From positions 3,560,517 through 3,584,700 of the forward strand of contig NC_135552.1 of the NCBI RefSeq assembly GCF_964340395.1: a stretch of DNA of 24,184 nucleotides, in the 5' to 3' direction. This document shows, in pieces, positions 1 through 8,990 of this stretch; within the stretch, counting starts at the first letter, position 1; each line of letters starts with the position of its first letter. The stretch comes from Glandiceps talaboti. Lineage: Eukaryota; Hemichordata; Enteropneusta; Spengelidae. A program made the translations under genes and the position numbers. Below the pieces are notes generated by a model. It saw only the letters and a program-made list of their open reading frames with translations, did not search any database and had not been told where the DNA came from.

Positions 1-178
1 GGCAATCTTTACAATCGTAAACAGGATTCAAACCACGAACGACGTACCAGTCTCCTTCTAGCTGAGATAGATTAAATCGGGTTACAAAACAATATTATCG
101 GGTTTCATGCACTTGAACGGTGGACTTGGTGGCTTTATGGCAACACACTTGTAGTTGGGGGTACATCGTACCATACAA
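1..178 (-). CDS. VDE-like protein, inverted second copy (partial exon, runs off left edge)
   Basis: Read on the minus strand, positions 134 to 1 are base-for-base identical to 2672-2805 of the plus-strand VDE-like gene (window position x pairs with 2806-x). The frame continues upstream to a good 3' splice site (TTTCTTGCAG ending at 179). The exon would start with the third part of a split codon and then read CMVRCTPNYKCVAIKPPSPP, matching the Cys-x-Cys end of the VDE Cys-rich domain. Between 135 and 178 similarity to the other copy drops sharply, with one residue less. The copy has the same TAA (minus strand 84-82) and the same one-base frame break before the lipocalin segment RFNLSQLEGDWYVV. 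The rest of the lipocalin domain lies outside the window. No upstream exon for the N-terminal Cys-rich part was recognised between 212 and 1700. It may be a paralogue, a gene-conversion product or a pseudogene. Confidence 0.7.
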
Positions 179-179
179 C

Positions 180-211
180 TGCAAGAAACATACAAGTGTA
201 TGTTTCTTGCA
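180..211. repeat. Perfect 15-bp-stem palindrome at a splice acceptor
   Basis: TGCAAGAAACATACA, a 2-base spacer AG, then the exact reverse complement TGTATGTTTCTTGCA. One arm supplies the pyrimidine tract and most of the CAG of the putative 3' splice site of the inverted VDE-like exon. Confidence 0.8.
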
Positions 212-436
212 AACAGTCAGAGGACGGGAGGTACGTACTAGGTACTGCCAGTCAGAGATGGAAGGTACAATTTTCAAATACAAGTGAATTTCTGGGTAAA
301 TTATAATTATTGGAAAATGCCTGTAAATTCAACCTCGTTCAGGGTTGCCATTATCTTGATTACAGGGTGATTATATCTGAATAAGCAACGGACTGCTATC
401 ATCCGTGTGTGTCATCTACATACTATACCACACAGT

Positions 437-486
437 GATTGAGTGAGTGAGTGAGTGAGTGAGTGAGTGAGTGAGTGAGTGAGTGA

Positions 487-521
<35 letters not shown>

Positions 522-623
522 AGTGAGTGAGTGAGTGAGTGAGTGAGTGAGTGAGTGAGTGAGTGAGTGAGTGAGTGAGTGAGTGAGTGAGCGAGCGAGC
601 GAGCGAGCGAGCGAGTGAGTGAG
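437..623. repeat. Compound microsatellite (GAGT)n-(GT)n-(GAGT)n-(GAGC)n-(GAGT)n
   Basis: About 187 bases of tetranucleotide and dinucleotide repeat read directly. Open frames through it are repeat artefacts. Confidence 0.95.
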
Positions 624-669
624 TATCCTCTTTGCGTATGCTCAATAGTTTACAAATATTCAAAAGCTT

Positions 670-820
670 ATCACTATCTAGTCTTGCTGCTAGACGTTCG
701 GGCTTTCTTTCGATAATATAAGCGAACGAAGTTCGCAGTGAGGGCGATGTTCGGGCGTGTGTCGTATTCTATTGGAAGAACGTTAACATCCGAGGTCTAG
801 CAGATAGACTAATCACTATC
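670..820. mobile_element. MITE with 9-bp target site duplication
   Basis: The element spans 679-811 (133 bp). Its ends are imperfect inverted repeats: TAGTCTTGCTGCTAGAC at the left, and GTCTAGCAGATAGACTA at the right. It is flanked by a perfect 9-bp direct repeat ATCACTATC at 670-678 and 812-820. It has no coding capacity. Inside is a small palindrome, GCGAAC-GAA-GTTCGC. A 9-bp target duplication is typical of Mutator-like elements; the superfamily assignment is inference. A second element with the same TAGTCT terminus lies at 18419-18572. Confidence 0.8.
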
Positions 821-1728
821 GAGAAAACATCTTCAATGATAATGGTATTACCTCAAGTGATACGTAATCTTAATCTTTAATACGTCAAGCTATGTATATC
901 AAGGATCAAAGTTCGAGTTCACTGACCTCTGATTACTCTATAAGATACGATGCATCGTTCTTGACAAATATGCAAACAGGGTCGATTGGGGCTGAATGAC
1001 ATGACGATGCATCTTACAGTCTAAAAAGTTACAACGATCCCTCTAGATCTACAAAAAACACCTGTGTGTAAAACGTTTCCTCAAGCTATCAGCTGTCTCA
1101 TTGTCCTCGTATCGGCACGACACTCCTAGAATCGTAGTATTACCTATATAGTATAGATGCAGATGTTTGAAAAGGCGATGCGTTCACGATGAGCACAAAC
1201 ACAAACTTACCGGCATTACTTCAGATAATCTGAAAATAAACACGTGGCCACTTCCTTGGTGCTTGATTGGTTAGAAGTTTACATACGTAATTATGCAAAA
1301 GTGCGCTTGTCAAGATCTAGAATTGGAGGACTCAGAAAATACATTACAGAGTTCATAATACTAACTTGTATTGGTATGTAATAGTTTAGTATATGTATAA
1401 ACTAAATTTTAACTTTGTACGTTTCATTTGATACTGTTATCAATGGCATGATGACTCAATATATGTATGGGATTTTACTAAAATACACTAAGCGGCACAC
1501 CCATATTACAGGTTCTAGTTAATATCGAGCCCTTCTTGTAAGACTATCAAAAGTCGTCTTGACTTGTTTATAATACATCATTGAATACTATTTTTAGTTG
1601 AAAATAAAGTTAGAACTAGAATTATGTACATGTAGCCTTGCCGTAAGTCTGTGTATACGAGTTCAAGGAAGTCAGCTGAGTACTATTCCTCTCGCGATGT
1701 ATACAGGTAGATTACAATCAGAATAGTA
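821..1728. other. Non-coding stretch, nothing recognised
   Basis: AT-rich sequence with stops in all frames. I see no exon matching the VDE-like N-terminus on the minus strand here, although the first exon of the inverted copy would be expected in this direction. Confidence 0.5.
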
Positions 1729-2076
1729 TATTACATGATATAGGTTATATATGTACGAACAATTAGTAAAATAATATAATATTACATGATATAGGTTATA
1801 TATGTACTGACAATTAGTAAAATAATATAATATTACATGATATAGGTTATATATGTACAGACTAAAATAATATAATATTACATGATATAGGTTATATATG
1901 TACGAACAATTAGTAAAATAATATAATATTACATGATATAGGTTATATATGTACGAACAATTAGTAAAATAATATAATATTACATGATATAGGTTATATA
2001 TGTACGAACAATTAGTAAAATAATATAATATTACATGATATAGGTTATATATGTACGAACAATTAGTAAATAATAT
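1729..2076. repeat. 51-bp minisatellite, 7 copies
   Basis: The unit begins TATTACATGATATAGGTTAT and carries the block GTACGAACAATTAGTAAAAT. Units start at 1729, 1780, 1831, 1876, 1927, 1978 and 2029. The third unit is 6 bases short. Because 51 is a multiple of 3, a long open frame appears on the minus strand; it is not a gene. Confidence 0.95.
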
Positions 2077-2209
2077 AGCAGGAGGATACAACAAAACATA
2101 ATCTGCGTCTGAATACAGACTACCTTGTTGTATGAGTTTCGATGGATTTCGATGCACTTCAAAGGATTAACAGAATTCACTAACGTAATGAATTTCAATG
2201 CTATGCGAA

Positions 2210-2311
2210 CTTTTGATTGGTCTCCTAGGGGGGGTTAGATGAACCTTTGTTTGTTCTCCTGGAAGGGTTAGATGTAGTTTTGATTGGTCTCCTAGAGGGG
2301 TTTAAGATGAT
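2210..2311. repeat. Degenerate 33-36-bp tandem repeat upstream of VDE-like gene
   Basis: There are three copies of a unit of the type TTTTGATTGGTCTCCTAG followed by a G-run and TTAGATG. Two copies contain GATTGG, an inverted CCAAT pentamer. The array ends about 60 bases before the VDE-like start codon, so it sits in the likely promoter region. Confidence 0.7.
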
Positions 2312-2370
2312 ACCTTTGACCATTAGCGTATACGTAAGTCAAGACATCAGTATATACAAAGCAAACTAAA

Positions 2371-3215
2371 ATGTTGACAGTAAGCCAAGTGCTGACGGGA
2401 ATTGGTGCTTCAGTCTTTGGACTGTGGGCCACAAGTTATTATGCATTTTTCGTCGACGAACCAAAGGTCAACATCATTTGTATGATGCGATATTGCTCTG
2501 ATCAATCATTCCAATGTTTTATGGACTCTGATTGTCGGGGCGCACTGACGTGCTTGACCAAATGTGGATCCGATCAGAACTGTACAATCAGTTGTCTAGA
2601 TACCTATGACAATGACATCTTCGATCGATTTGCAATGTGTGCCATTACCAAGTACAAGTGTGTTGACATTGAGCCACCAAGTCCACCGTTCAAGTGCATG
2701 AAACCCGATAATATTGTTTTGTAACCCGATTTAATCTATCTCAGCTAGAAGGAGACTGGTACGTCGTTCGTGGTTTGAATCCTGTTTACGATTGTAAAGA
2801 TTGCCAGTACGTTCAGTACGCACCTAATACAGATCCAAAAGAGAAGGGGACGTACATAGCAAACATCAACTATCGAGTAACAACTCTAACGGGGGATGTC
2901 CGTCAAAGAACTGTACACCAATTAGTCTCACAACCCCACACCAAGAATCCTGGCATTTTATTCTTCAACTACACGGACACTGGTTTAAAACACAACGAAG
3001 AATGGAGAGTTCTGACAATCGACGACGAATATGGATATGCACTAATTTACTACTGCGGAGAAGCAAACTCTTATAACTACGAAGGGGTCCTCCTCTATTC
3101 ACGAAACCCCGTGGTGTCAGACAATGTTCTTAATAAGGCAAGGAAATCAGCGAAGTTGCATGGCTATGATTTCAACAAATTTTGCACTGCACGAACTGAC
3201 AATTGTCATTATTGA
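2371..3215 (+). CDS. Violaxanthin de-epoxidase-like lipocalin protein (one apparent frameshift)
   Basis: The protein is about 281 residues, read as 2371-2724 plus 2727-3215. Residues about 6-27 are hydrophobic (signal peptide or anchor). A Cys-rich domain follows, with Cys at 37, 42, 49, 55, 61, 65, 71, 75, 90, 97 and 109. The order (CLTKC..., CTISCLDTYDNDIFDRFAMC, YKCV) matches the N-terminal domain of plant VDE. After the frame break comes the VDE lipocalin domain (Pfam VDE family): FNLSQLEGDWYVVRGLNP, YDCKDCQ, INYRVTTL, GILFFNYTD, EEWRVLTIDDEYGYALIYY, ending RTDNCHY. Plant VDE has equivalents for each. The Glu-rich C-terminal tail of plant VDE is absent. In plants this enzyme removes epoxides from violaxanthin in the thylakoid lumen; the animal substrate is unknown. 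An in-frame TAA at about 2335 bounds the start. No intron is seen in this copy. The frame must change between 2712 and 2721 (a T4 run then G), consistent with one missing base. It could be a pseudogene, or a sequence error. Confidence 0.85.
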
Positions 3216-3514
3216 AAGATAAAGAAATAGTCGGTAATTAGGGTTCGATATTATTATAATTCACATCTCAAATACAAATAGTGTGATGTTACAATCGGTT
3301 AACTTCTAATGACGTAATGATGCATGTTACATTGTATGTACTACAAGTCTCAATCTATCAAGGAGATATTTGATAAAAGAAGGTATGTGGAATGAATCAC
3401 CGTTGAACCCTATTTTAATCGAGTCAATACATTATTATACAGTCAACTGTATGGCTATATTACCTACACTTTAATTTAACTATTCAGAGACATTTTCGCA
3501 GACACTCATATTCG
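3216..3514. other. 3' flank of VDE-like gene
   Basis: No canonical AATAAA follows the stop closely. The first AATAAA motifs appear near 3734 and 3777, inside the 102-bp direct repeat. No other gene is seen. Confidence 0.5.
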
Positions 3515-3629
3515 CTTGACCCACCTGCCAGGCATATCTGGAGTAATACACATCAGTTTGACCCACCGACTAAGAATACCTGGAGTGATACCCACCAGTT
3601 TGACCCACCGACTAGGAATACATCGCAGT
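3515..3629. repeat. 42-bp tandem repeat, about 2.7 copies
   Basis: The unit starts TTTGACCCACCGACTA and contains CCTGGAGT.ATAC. Copies lie at about 3515-3556, 3557-3598 and 3599-3629 (partial). Confidence 0.85.
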
Positions 3630-3694
3630 TAATAACAGTCAAAAACACATGAACAGTTGTCGCTGCATAGCCTTAGGAGAAAAAATAGATTTTT

Positions 3695-3796
3695 AATGAG
3701 AATCTGTCTACAAGCATCAACTTTAACCTGTGTGAATAAAAACCAAAATACTTGAACTTGAGATTAATACACAGCAAATAAAATCTAGTTCAAGTA
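3695..3796. repeat. 102-bp direct repeat, left copy
   Basis: It is identical to 4497-4598 except at two positions (CAACTTTAACC versus CAACGTTAACC; AATACACAG versus AATATACAG). The copies are about 800 bases apart and flank the inverted-repeat/AT block. Confidence 0.95.
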
Positions 3797-4053
3797 GTCA
3801 AGTCAAAGTGTAGTTGTTGGGAATGGTGCAGAAAGAATTCTTTTTATGTTTATATTCTAAATAGTAGTAGAAACTAGAATTACTCAGTAGAAAGGCATGA
3901 TTATGTTTTTATAGTGGTATTGTAGTCATCATTGTGGGGAGGGGGAGGGGGAGGGCAGGGGTTAGCCATGCTTAATCCTGTCAACACACAACGACTGATA
4001 ACAGCTCAGGGATTGAGATGTCCCCTCCTCGAAAATGTGTAATGTCTTGACTG

Positions 4054-4055
<2 letters not shown>

Positions 4056-4110
<55 letters not shown>
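4056..4110. repeat. (AT)n microsatellite
   Basis: A continuous AT alternation that abuts the left arm of a perfect inverted repeat. Confidence 0.95.
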
Positions 4111-4297
<187 letters not shown>

Positions 4298-4373
4298 ACG
4301 CTCTGCCACTGCGGTATAGAGCACTGTCTTAGCAGATTGATACTCACCGAGTTATATATATATATATATATAT

Positions 4374-4443
4374 AGTTTTGGTAGTACTGGAACTCTTTCT
4401 TGGGTGTAACTCGGAGTTTCACGCATATTGCGATCATCAGACA

Positions 4444-4446
<3 letters not shown>
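4374..4446. repeat. Perfect 73-bp inverted repeat, right arm
   Basis: The exact reverse complement of 4111-4183. It is preceded by a short (TA)n (4353-4374) and followed by (AT)n (4447-4496). The arms and AT blocks could fold into a hairpin of over 100 bp. Confidence 0.95.
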
Positions 4447-4496
<50 letters not shown>

Positions 4497-4499
<3 letters not shown>

Positions 4500-4595
4500 G
4501 AGAATCTGTCTACAAGCATCAACGTTAACCTGTGTGAATAAAAACCAAAATACTTGAACTTGAGATTAATATACAGCAAATAAAATCTAGTTCAA

Positions 4596-4598
<3 letters not shown>
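4497..4598. repeat. 102-bp direct repeat, right copy
   Basis: A 100/102 match to 3695-3796. It is followed directly by another (TA)n array. Confidence 0.95.

Positions 4599-4666
<68 letters not shown>
4598..4666. repeat. (TA)n microsatellite
   Basis: A pure TA alternation separating the direct repeat from the foldback element at 4667. Confidence 0.95.
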
Positions 4667-4670
<4 letters not shown>

Positions 4671-5078
4671 CTCACAATCCGTGAAACTGCCAAATTCATG
4701 AAATGTGCGTGTAACCGTTTGCCCAGTTCATGGAATGGTCAACATTATGCAAATGAGAGTATAGATTACGATCTAAAAGGAGCCAAATTAAATTTTGGGG
4801 GCAAGAGTTTTGAACTGGGGTGTTGATTATCGAACTTTATTAAAAACACAAGCTACACTGAATTATAATAAAATAAGAATTATTAAGTGATGAGTTTGTA
4901 AATGATAATAAAGTTGTTTGATTCTTATTCTTTTATTCTTTTCATTTCATGTACTGGGCATATCTTACAATACCCACTTCATAACCTGGGTAACACGATT
5001 GCCTATTTCATGCACTGGGTAAAGTTACCTACCCATTTCATGAATTGGGCATTTTCACAGATTGGGTGTAATCCCCAA
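4667..5078. repeat. Foldback element with internal 31-bp degenerate units
   Basis: The left arm begins GTTACTCACAATCCGTGAAA and continues through ATTCATGAAATG and GCCCAGTTCATG. It is the approximate reverse complement of the right arm, 5010-5078 (ATTTCATGAATTGGGC, CACAGATTGGGTGTAA). The right side holds about four degenerate units of the type ATTTCATG.ACTGGG from about 4945. No transposase is seen. Confidence 0.6.
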
Positions 5079-5210
5079 TTATCTCTCAGGGCTATATCAC
5101 TGTGACGCTAGATACTACGTACTTATCGATATGTCATCTCTGTATATACGATAATGTTTCTATGTATACAACAGATTAAAGCTGTATGTAGAAATGCTAA
5201 CAAACTTTCA

Positions 5211-5212
<2 letters not shown>

Positions 5213-5250
<38 letters not shown>

Positions 5251-5261
5251 CTTGCTGCTGC

Positions 5262-5296
<35 letters not shown>
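5213..5296. repeat. (GTT)n microsatellite
   Basis: A trinucleotide repeat with a CTTGCTGCTGCTG interruption. It reads as poly-Asn on the minus strand; not a gene. Confidence 0.95.
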
Positions 5297-5297
<1 letters not shown>

Positions 5298-6740
5298 ATG
5301 GAGACTGATTTATAATCCAGGGAAAGGAGGAAAGATAGAGGAACATATTGGTAATAAAGAGGTAATTTCTAGAGAGATGAATAGAAGGGAGAGATCTTGC
5401 ACCCAAATGAACTACTACTTAGAGATAGCGAATGACTGAGAGTATTCGTTATGCAGAAATCACTGAGTCGTAGATGCAAGTGATCACGAACACTGTTGTA
5501 CAATAGACCCTACACGAAATGGTGTAATTTGTACATAGGCGTAACATGAACGTGACTGACACACGCTCCTTTCATGCATAATCTACCTTCTCATTTACAT
5601 ATCAGAAAGCCTTCTTTTTATATGTGGCGTCCGACTATTTGCTAACTCTACGTCACTGCCACTTTAAGCCAATCACAAACTTGTAATATATAACACATCA
5701 AACACATACCATTTAGTATAGACGTAATACTTCATTTGAAAAAAAAAGAACTGAAGGACTAAATATGTATTGAAGGTAGTATCTATACATTGGACTAATT
5801 TGAGTACATGTAATTTGATTATTTTTTATATAATTTTGTATATTTGTGAGTGTATAGGGTCGACACACAAAAATTGACTGTGTTAGTATTGAATGCATGT
5901 CAGTAGTATATACTGAAGGTGATTTATTATTAGTGATATCTATATACACAATTTAGCGCCTCCCATTGTCATAACAATCATAAACATCATCACGACCACC
6001 ATCCCTATTATCATCGTGTTCTTTGCCATAATCAGTTTTTGAGTCCTGTGTTTCTCATAAACCATAATCGTGGTCGTTACATATTACAGCAGTAGCCGAC
6101 TCTTTCACTATCGCGTGTTCGTATACATACAAATTCGTAAATTAAAGAAAAAATGAAAAACCACAGTGACGTACTAAGTAACATAGTCCATTGAAAACGA
6201 GATTTTTCAAAGAGTAGATCTGACAATCCCTTTAAATATATTAAAATTATTAAGATGTTAGTTATTAAAGACCACTGTGAAGAAGATTACATCAGTAGCG
6301 TTTGAGGAAATAACGACGATTATTTAGTAGCTCAAAACCATGACAACTGGTACACTCATTATATCGCCCGTCGGGAGGTCAAAGTTACTGGTATGTAGTT
6401 TTAAGATGTGATTGTGGGTATTTAAGATACACAAACCATGGTATGCTCATTAGACGAGTTTATCAAACACACTTAAAATAGAGCGGACATCCGTCGAAAT
6501 TAAAAAGCAAATAGCAATTTATCAATTTGTATGGCGGCCATCAACTGTTATGACGTCACATACATTATTTTTGAATTCAAAAGAAGTGTTAGAATAATAA
6601 ATTGTAAATCCCTCCATGGGTCTAGTGATAGAAATAACCACAAATATGGTAATTGTACAATTTATCACAATTGTTTGCTCAGTAGGGCATAGTAAGATTA
6701 TGAACGTTTGAATGTTGTTCTCACAGGGTGTGTTCCAGCC
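5297..6740. other. Non-coding stretch upstream of the RG-rich gene
   Basis: AT-rich, with no open frame of convincing composition, no exon recognised and no tandem array. Confidence 0.5.
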
Positions 6741-6746
6741 AGTTGA

Positions 6747-6754
6747 TATAAAAG
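6747..6754 (+). promoter_or_regulatory. TATA box of the RG-rich gene
   Basis: TATAAAAG lies 125 bases upstream of the proposed ATG at 6879. A start site about 30 bases downstream would leave a 5' leader of about 100 bases. Confidence 0.5.
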
Positions 6755-6878
6755 AGATATTTTATAGGCATAGATCAATGAAGGAATAACTCAGGGTACT
6801 TAACAACGTAGGTGAAAAAAACATCGCAGATTTTCTTTACTCGTACTCTTCCCTCAGTAGAATCTTGTAGAAAACCAA

Positions 6879-7016
6879 ATGGAAAGCTTCAACGATTTTG
6901 AGTATGGCTACATTTATGAGAGTGCGGCGTCGATGCGTGGAGGAACGAGAGGACGTGCCCGTGGCAGGGGAGTTAGAGGGAGAGGAAGGGGGAGCGGAAC
7001 AAACGTTGGCCGTGGT
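6879..7016 (+). CDS. Arg/Gly-rich protein, first coding exon
   Basis: 46 codons starting MESFNDFEYGYIYESAAS, then an RGG/RG-rich stretch from residue 19 (MRGGTRGRARGRGVRGRGRG) ending GTNVGRG. RG-rich stretches commonly bind RNA and are targets of arginine methylation; the actual role here is not known. A strong donor, GTAAGT, follows GGT in phase 0. A TATA box lies upstream. Two downstream acceptors in phase 0, at 9483 and 14229, both continue with Arg-Gly, so the same first exon could join either. I do not recognise the protein family. Codon use is GC-richer than the surroundings, which supports real coding sequence. Confidence 0.6.
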
Positions 7017-7070
7017 GTAAGTTGAATGTTTATTTTTTTTCTTATTCGTTTGACGTATCAGCCATGAAAT

Positions 7071-7178
7071 ATATTCAGCCATTATATTCAGCCATTATAT
7101 TCAGCCATTATATTCAGCATTACATTCAGCCATTATATTCAGCATTATATTCAGCCATTATATTCAGCCATTATATTC
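7071..7178. repeat. 13-bp minisatellite, about 8 copies
   Basis: Unit TATTCAGCCATTA, with two copies missing bases. It lies in the first intron of the RG-rich gene, just after the donor. Confidence 0.9.
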
Positions 7179-8155
7179 TAGCAAATTTTACTATTCAGAT
7201 TCATAAAGATGTCAATTTTACACTGAATATCTCCTTGCCTGTATGTGTTTCTTTTATTCGTTTCTTCAGTTTGAGATATTCAAAACATATCCGATCATAT
7301 ACTTATTCATTGAACTGAATGTGAATACATGTAATTAATGTTTCCTCAAAATCTTGTGAGGTACATGAAAAATCAAAGAAAGAAAGGGTACTTGGAATCG
7401 CAGTGTTTTCCTTGATCTATCAAATACTTATTGAATCCATAATTTGATCGATAGTTGATCACTTTTTTCGAACAGCTGTTAACTTACGTATAGTGTAGAT
7501 GAGTTCTGTCACGGTCATTTACTGCAGTGTGTAATTTGAAAAACGTAAAAGAACGAAATACAATGTAACTCACAATAGTGCTATTGACTGTAGCAAGTAG
7601 TCAGACATAGTTAACAAAACCATCCATCCGATTTATTACCCAGTCACTATAACATGCAGTATTTGTTAGACGAAAACTGTACATATGATCGAAATTTGCG
7701 TCACTAATTTGACAACGAATGAAACTGTTGACACCAATTTATAGATAAAGTTTAAATCTGTGATTTCAGTCGAGAAAGGCCGAAAATGCTTTTTAAATTA
7801 ATTTTAGTGGGGAAAGGAGAATGTTATCATTCCAAAAATAAAATGTTGACACTAACTTATATTAATCTTATCGATCATACTACAGTGCAAATATAGTACA
7901 AGAAAACAAGAAATTTAATACGATTTTGACGGGAACTTGCTTGGTTTAGAATTACAATGAGCCTAGTCATATTTTGGAACTTTAGTTGTATGCATATAGT
8001 ATCATCATCTTAACAACCGTTGGCAACAACTTACCGTATCCTGCAATTAGTGGTTCAAGCATCATCCTATTTTATTGATGCAATCATTTTATGTAATCAT
8101 CGAATAATTTACGAGATTGCTTTGAAAGATAGGTTAAAGTTGAGTTAGTGTCTTG
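7179..8155. other. Intronic stretch, nothing recognised
   Basis: AT-rich sequence inside the first intron of the RG-rich gene. No exon or repeat family was recognised. Confidence 0.4.
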
Positions 8156-8196
8156 TATTATGTAATTACTATTATGTGATTACTATTATGTGATTG
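8156..8196. repeat. 14-bp tandem repeat, 3 copies
   Basis: Unit TATTATGTGATTAC, with one G/A variant in the first copy. Confidence 0.8.
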
Positions 8197-8286
8197 GTGT
8201 ATTTCTTTAAATAGACTATAAATACTCAGCGTTTCGTCAAATTAGCAACATGAACTGACGGTTAGAATAACAATTGCACTGCATGA

Positions 8287-8316
8287 ACCAGCACCAGCAC
8301 CCCCACCACCACCAGC

Positions 8317-8361
<45 letters not shown>
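8287..8361 (-). repeat. (CAC)n/(CAT)n trinucleotide tract, 3' tail of a LINE
   Basis: On the minus strand this is an (ATG)n then (GTG)n tract starting at the LINE stop codon. Short tandem repeats at the 3' end are usual for RTE-clade LINEs. The plus-strand frame with a His run is an artefact. Confidence 0.85.
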
Positions 8362-8363
<2 letters not shown>

Positions 8364-8600
8364 GTGCCGTCGTCTCGAGGAAGGTTGGCTGTCATAATCC
8401 TCCACTTCTGTATGTTCTCTACTGTTCTCACCGCCAGGTCTTCATATTCTGCTAATTCGGTTCACTCTAATATTTGTTGCTCACACAGTTCTTCGTCTCT
8501 CCCTATATCTTTTCCCTTCTATTTTACCCTCTAGTAGGCCTCGTTGTATAATATCTCTCCTGATCATGTGACCAAAATACGTCATGGTTGCATGAATAGC
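8360..8600 (-). mobile_element. RTE-like LINE, 5'-truncated decayed C-terminal fragment
   Basis: The minus strand reads MTYFGHMIRRD, then LLEGKIEGKRYRERRRTV and a stop. In another frame it reads LAVRTVENIQKWRIMTANLP followed by RDDGT and a stop at 8362-8360. This matches the C-terminal end of endonuclease/reverse transcriptase polyproteins of RTE-type retrotransposons, whose usual pattern is YFGHM.RRD, GK.EGKR.RGR and NR..WR. A stop and at least one frameshift separate the two parts, so it is dead. It lies antisense in the first intron of the RG-rich gene. Confidence 0.75.
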
Positions 8601-8990
8601 ATTCGTCTTTTGTTACAAATTTCAAAAAGTTGACGACCCTAAGTCAGCATAACACAAGTGACGTCAGTAGGCATTTTACTCGCGAGACGACACCTACATA
8701 TTAAACGTGATGTTAATGTCCTGCTATCATAGTACAATCATCTGGTGTTATTAGAACAGTTGCTTTTATTATGGGATTTCCCCGAAATTTGTGTACGTAT
8801 AATATATTGCGTCATCGGATCATTTCTATGTTATACCAGGTTTGAGTTCAGTCAATTGGAAATGATGGTTAAGTATGCTTTGATATAGGTAGAATGATGC
8901 AGGTTGACCACTGTGTATACCATTTTTAATATGTGACAAAAATTACGCCCCAAAATGTATGCTTGTGCTCCTTTAAGAACACATGATAAT
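8601..8990. other. Intronic stretch, nothing recognised
   Basis: No coding or repeat signal found between the LINE fragment and the hairpin at 8991. Confidence 0.4.

Noticed and set aside
412-663. Open frames inside microsatellites (also 4006-4437, 11325-11696, 12071-12618, 19242-19851, 20859-21360, 21676-22081)
   Set aside because: They encode only repeat polypeptides (Ser-Leu, Tyr-Ile, Arg-Glu, Thr-His) and exist because the arrays lack stop codons.
1672-2157. 161-codon minus-strand open frame
   Set aside because: It is produced by the 51-bp minisatellite, whose unit length is a multiple of three.
2712-2724. Programmed -1 ribosomal frameshift in the VDE-like gene
   Set aside because: The codons GTT TTG before the TAA do not form a standard X XXY YYZ slippery site, and no strong downstream structure is apparent. 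A one-base error or deletion is simpler.
2721-2744. A GTAACC...CTCAG segment at the VDE-like frame break read as an intron
   Set aside because: It would be 24 bases long, far below any usual animal intron. Removing it does not change frame and deletes the conserved FNLSQ residues.
8274-8534. 86-codon His-rich open frame
   Set aside because: It is the antisense of the RTE LINE tail and its trinucleotide repeat.
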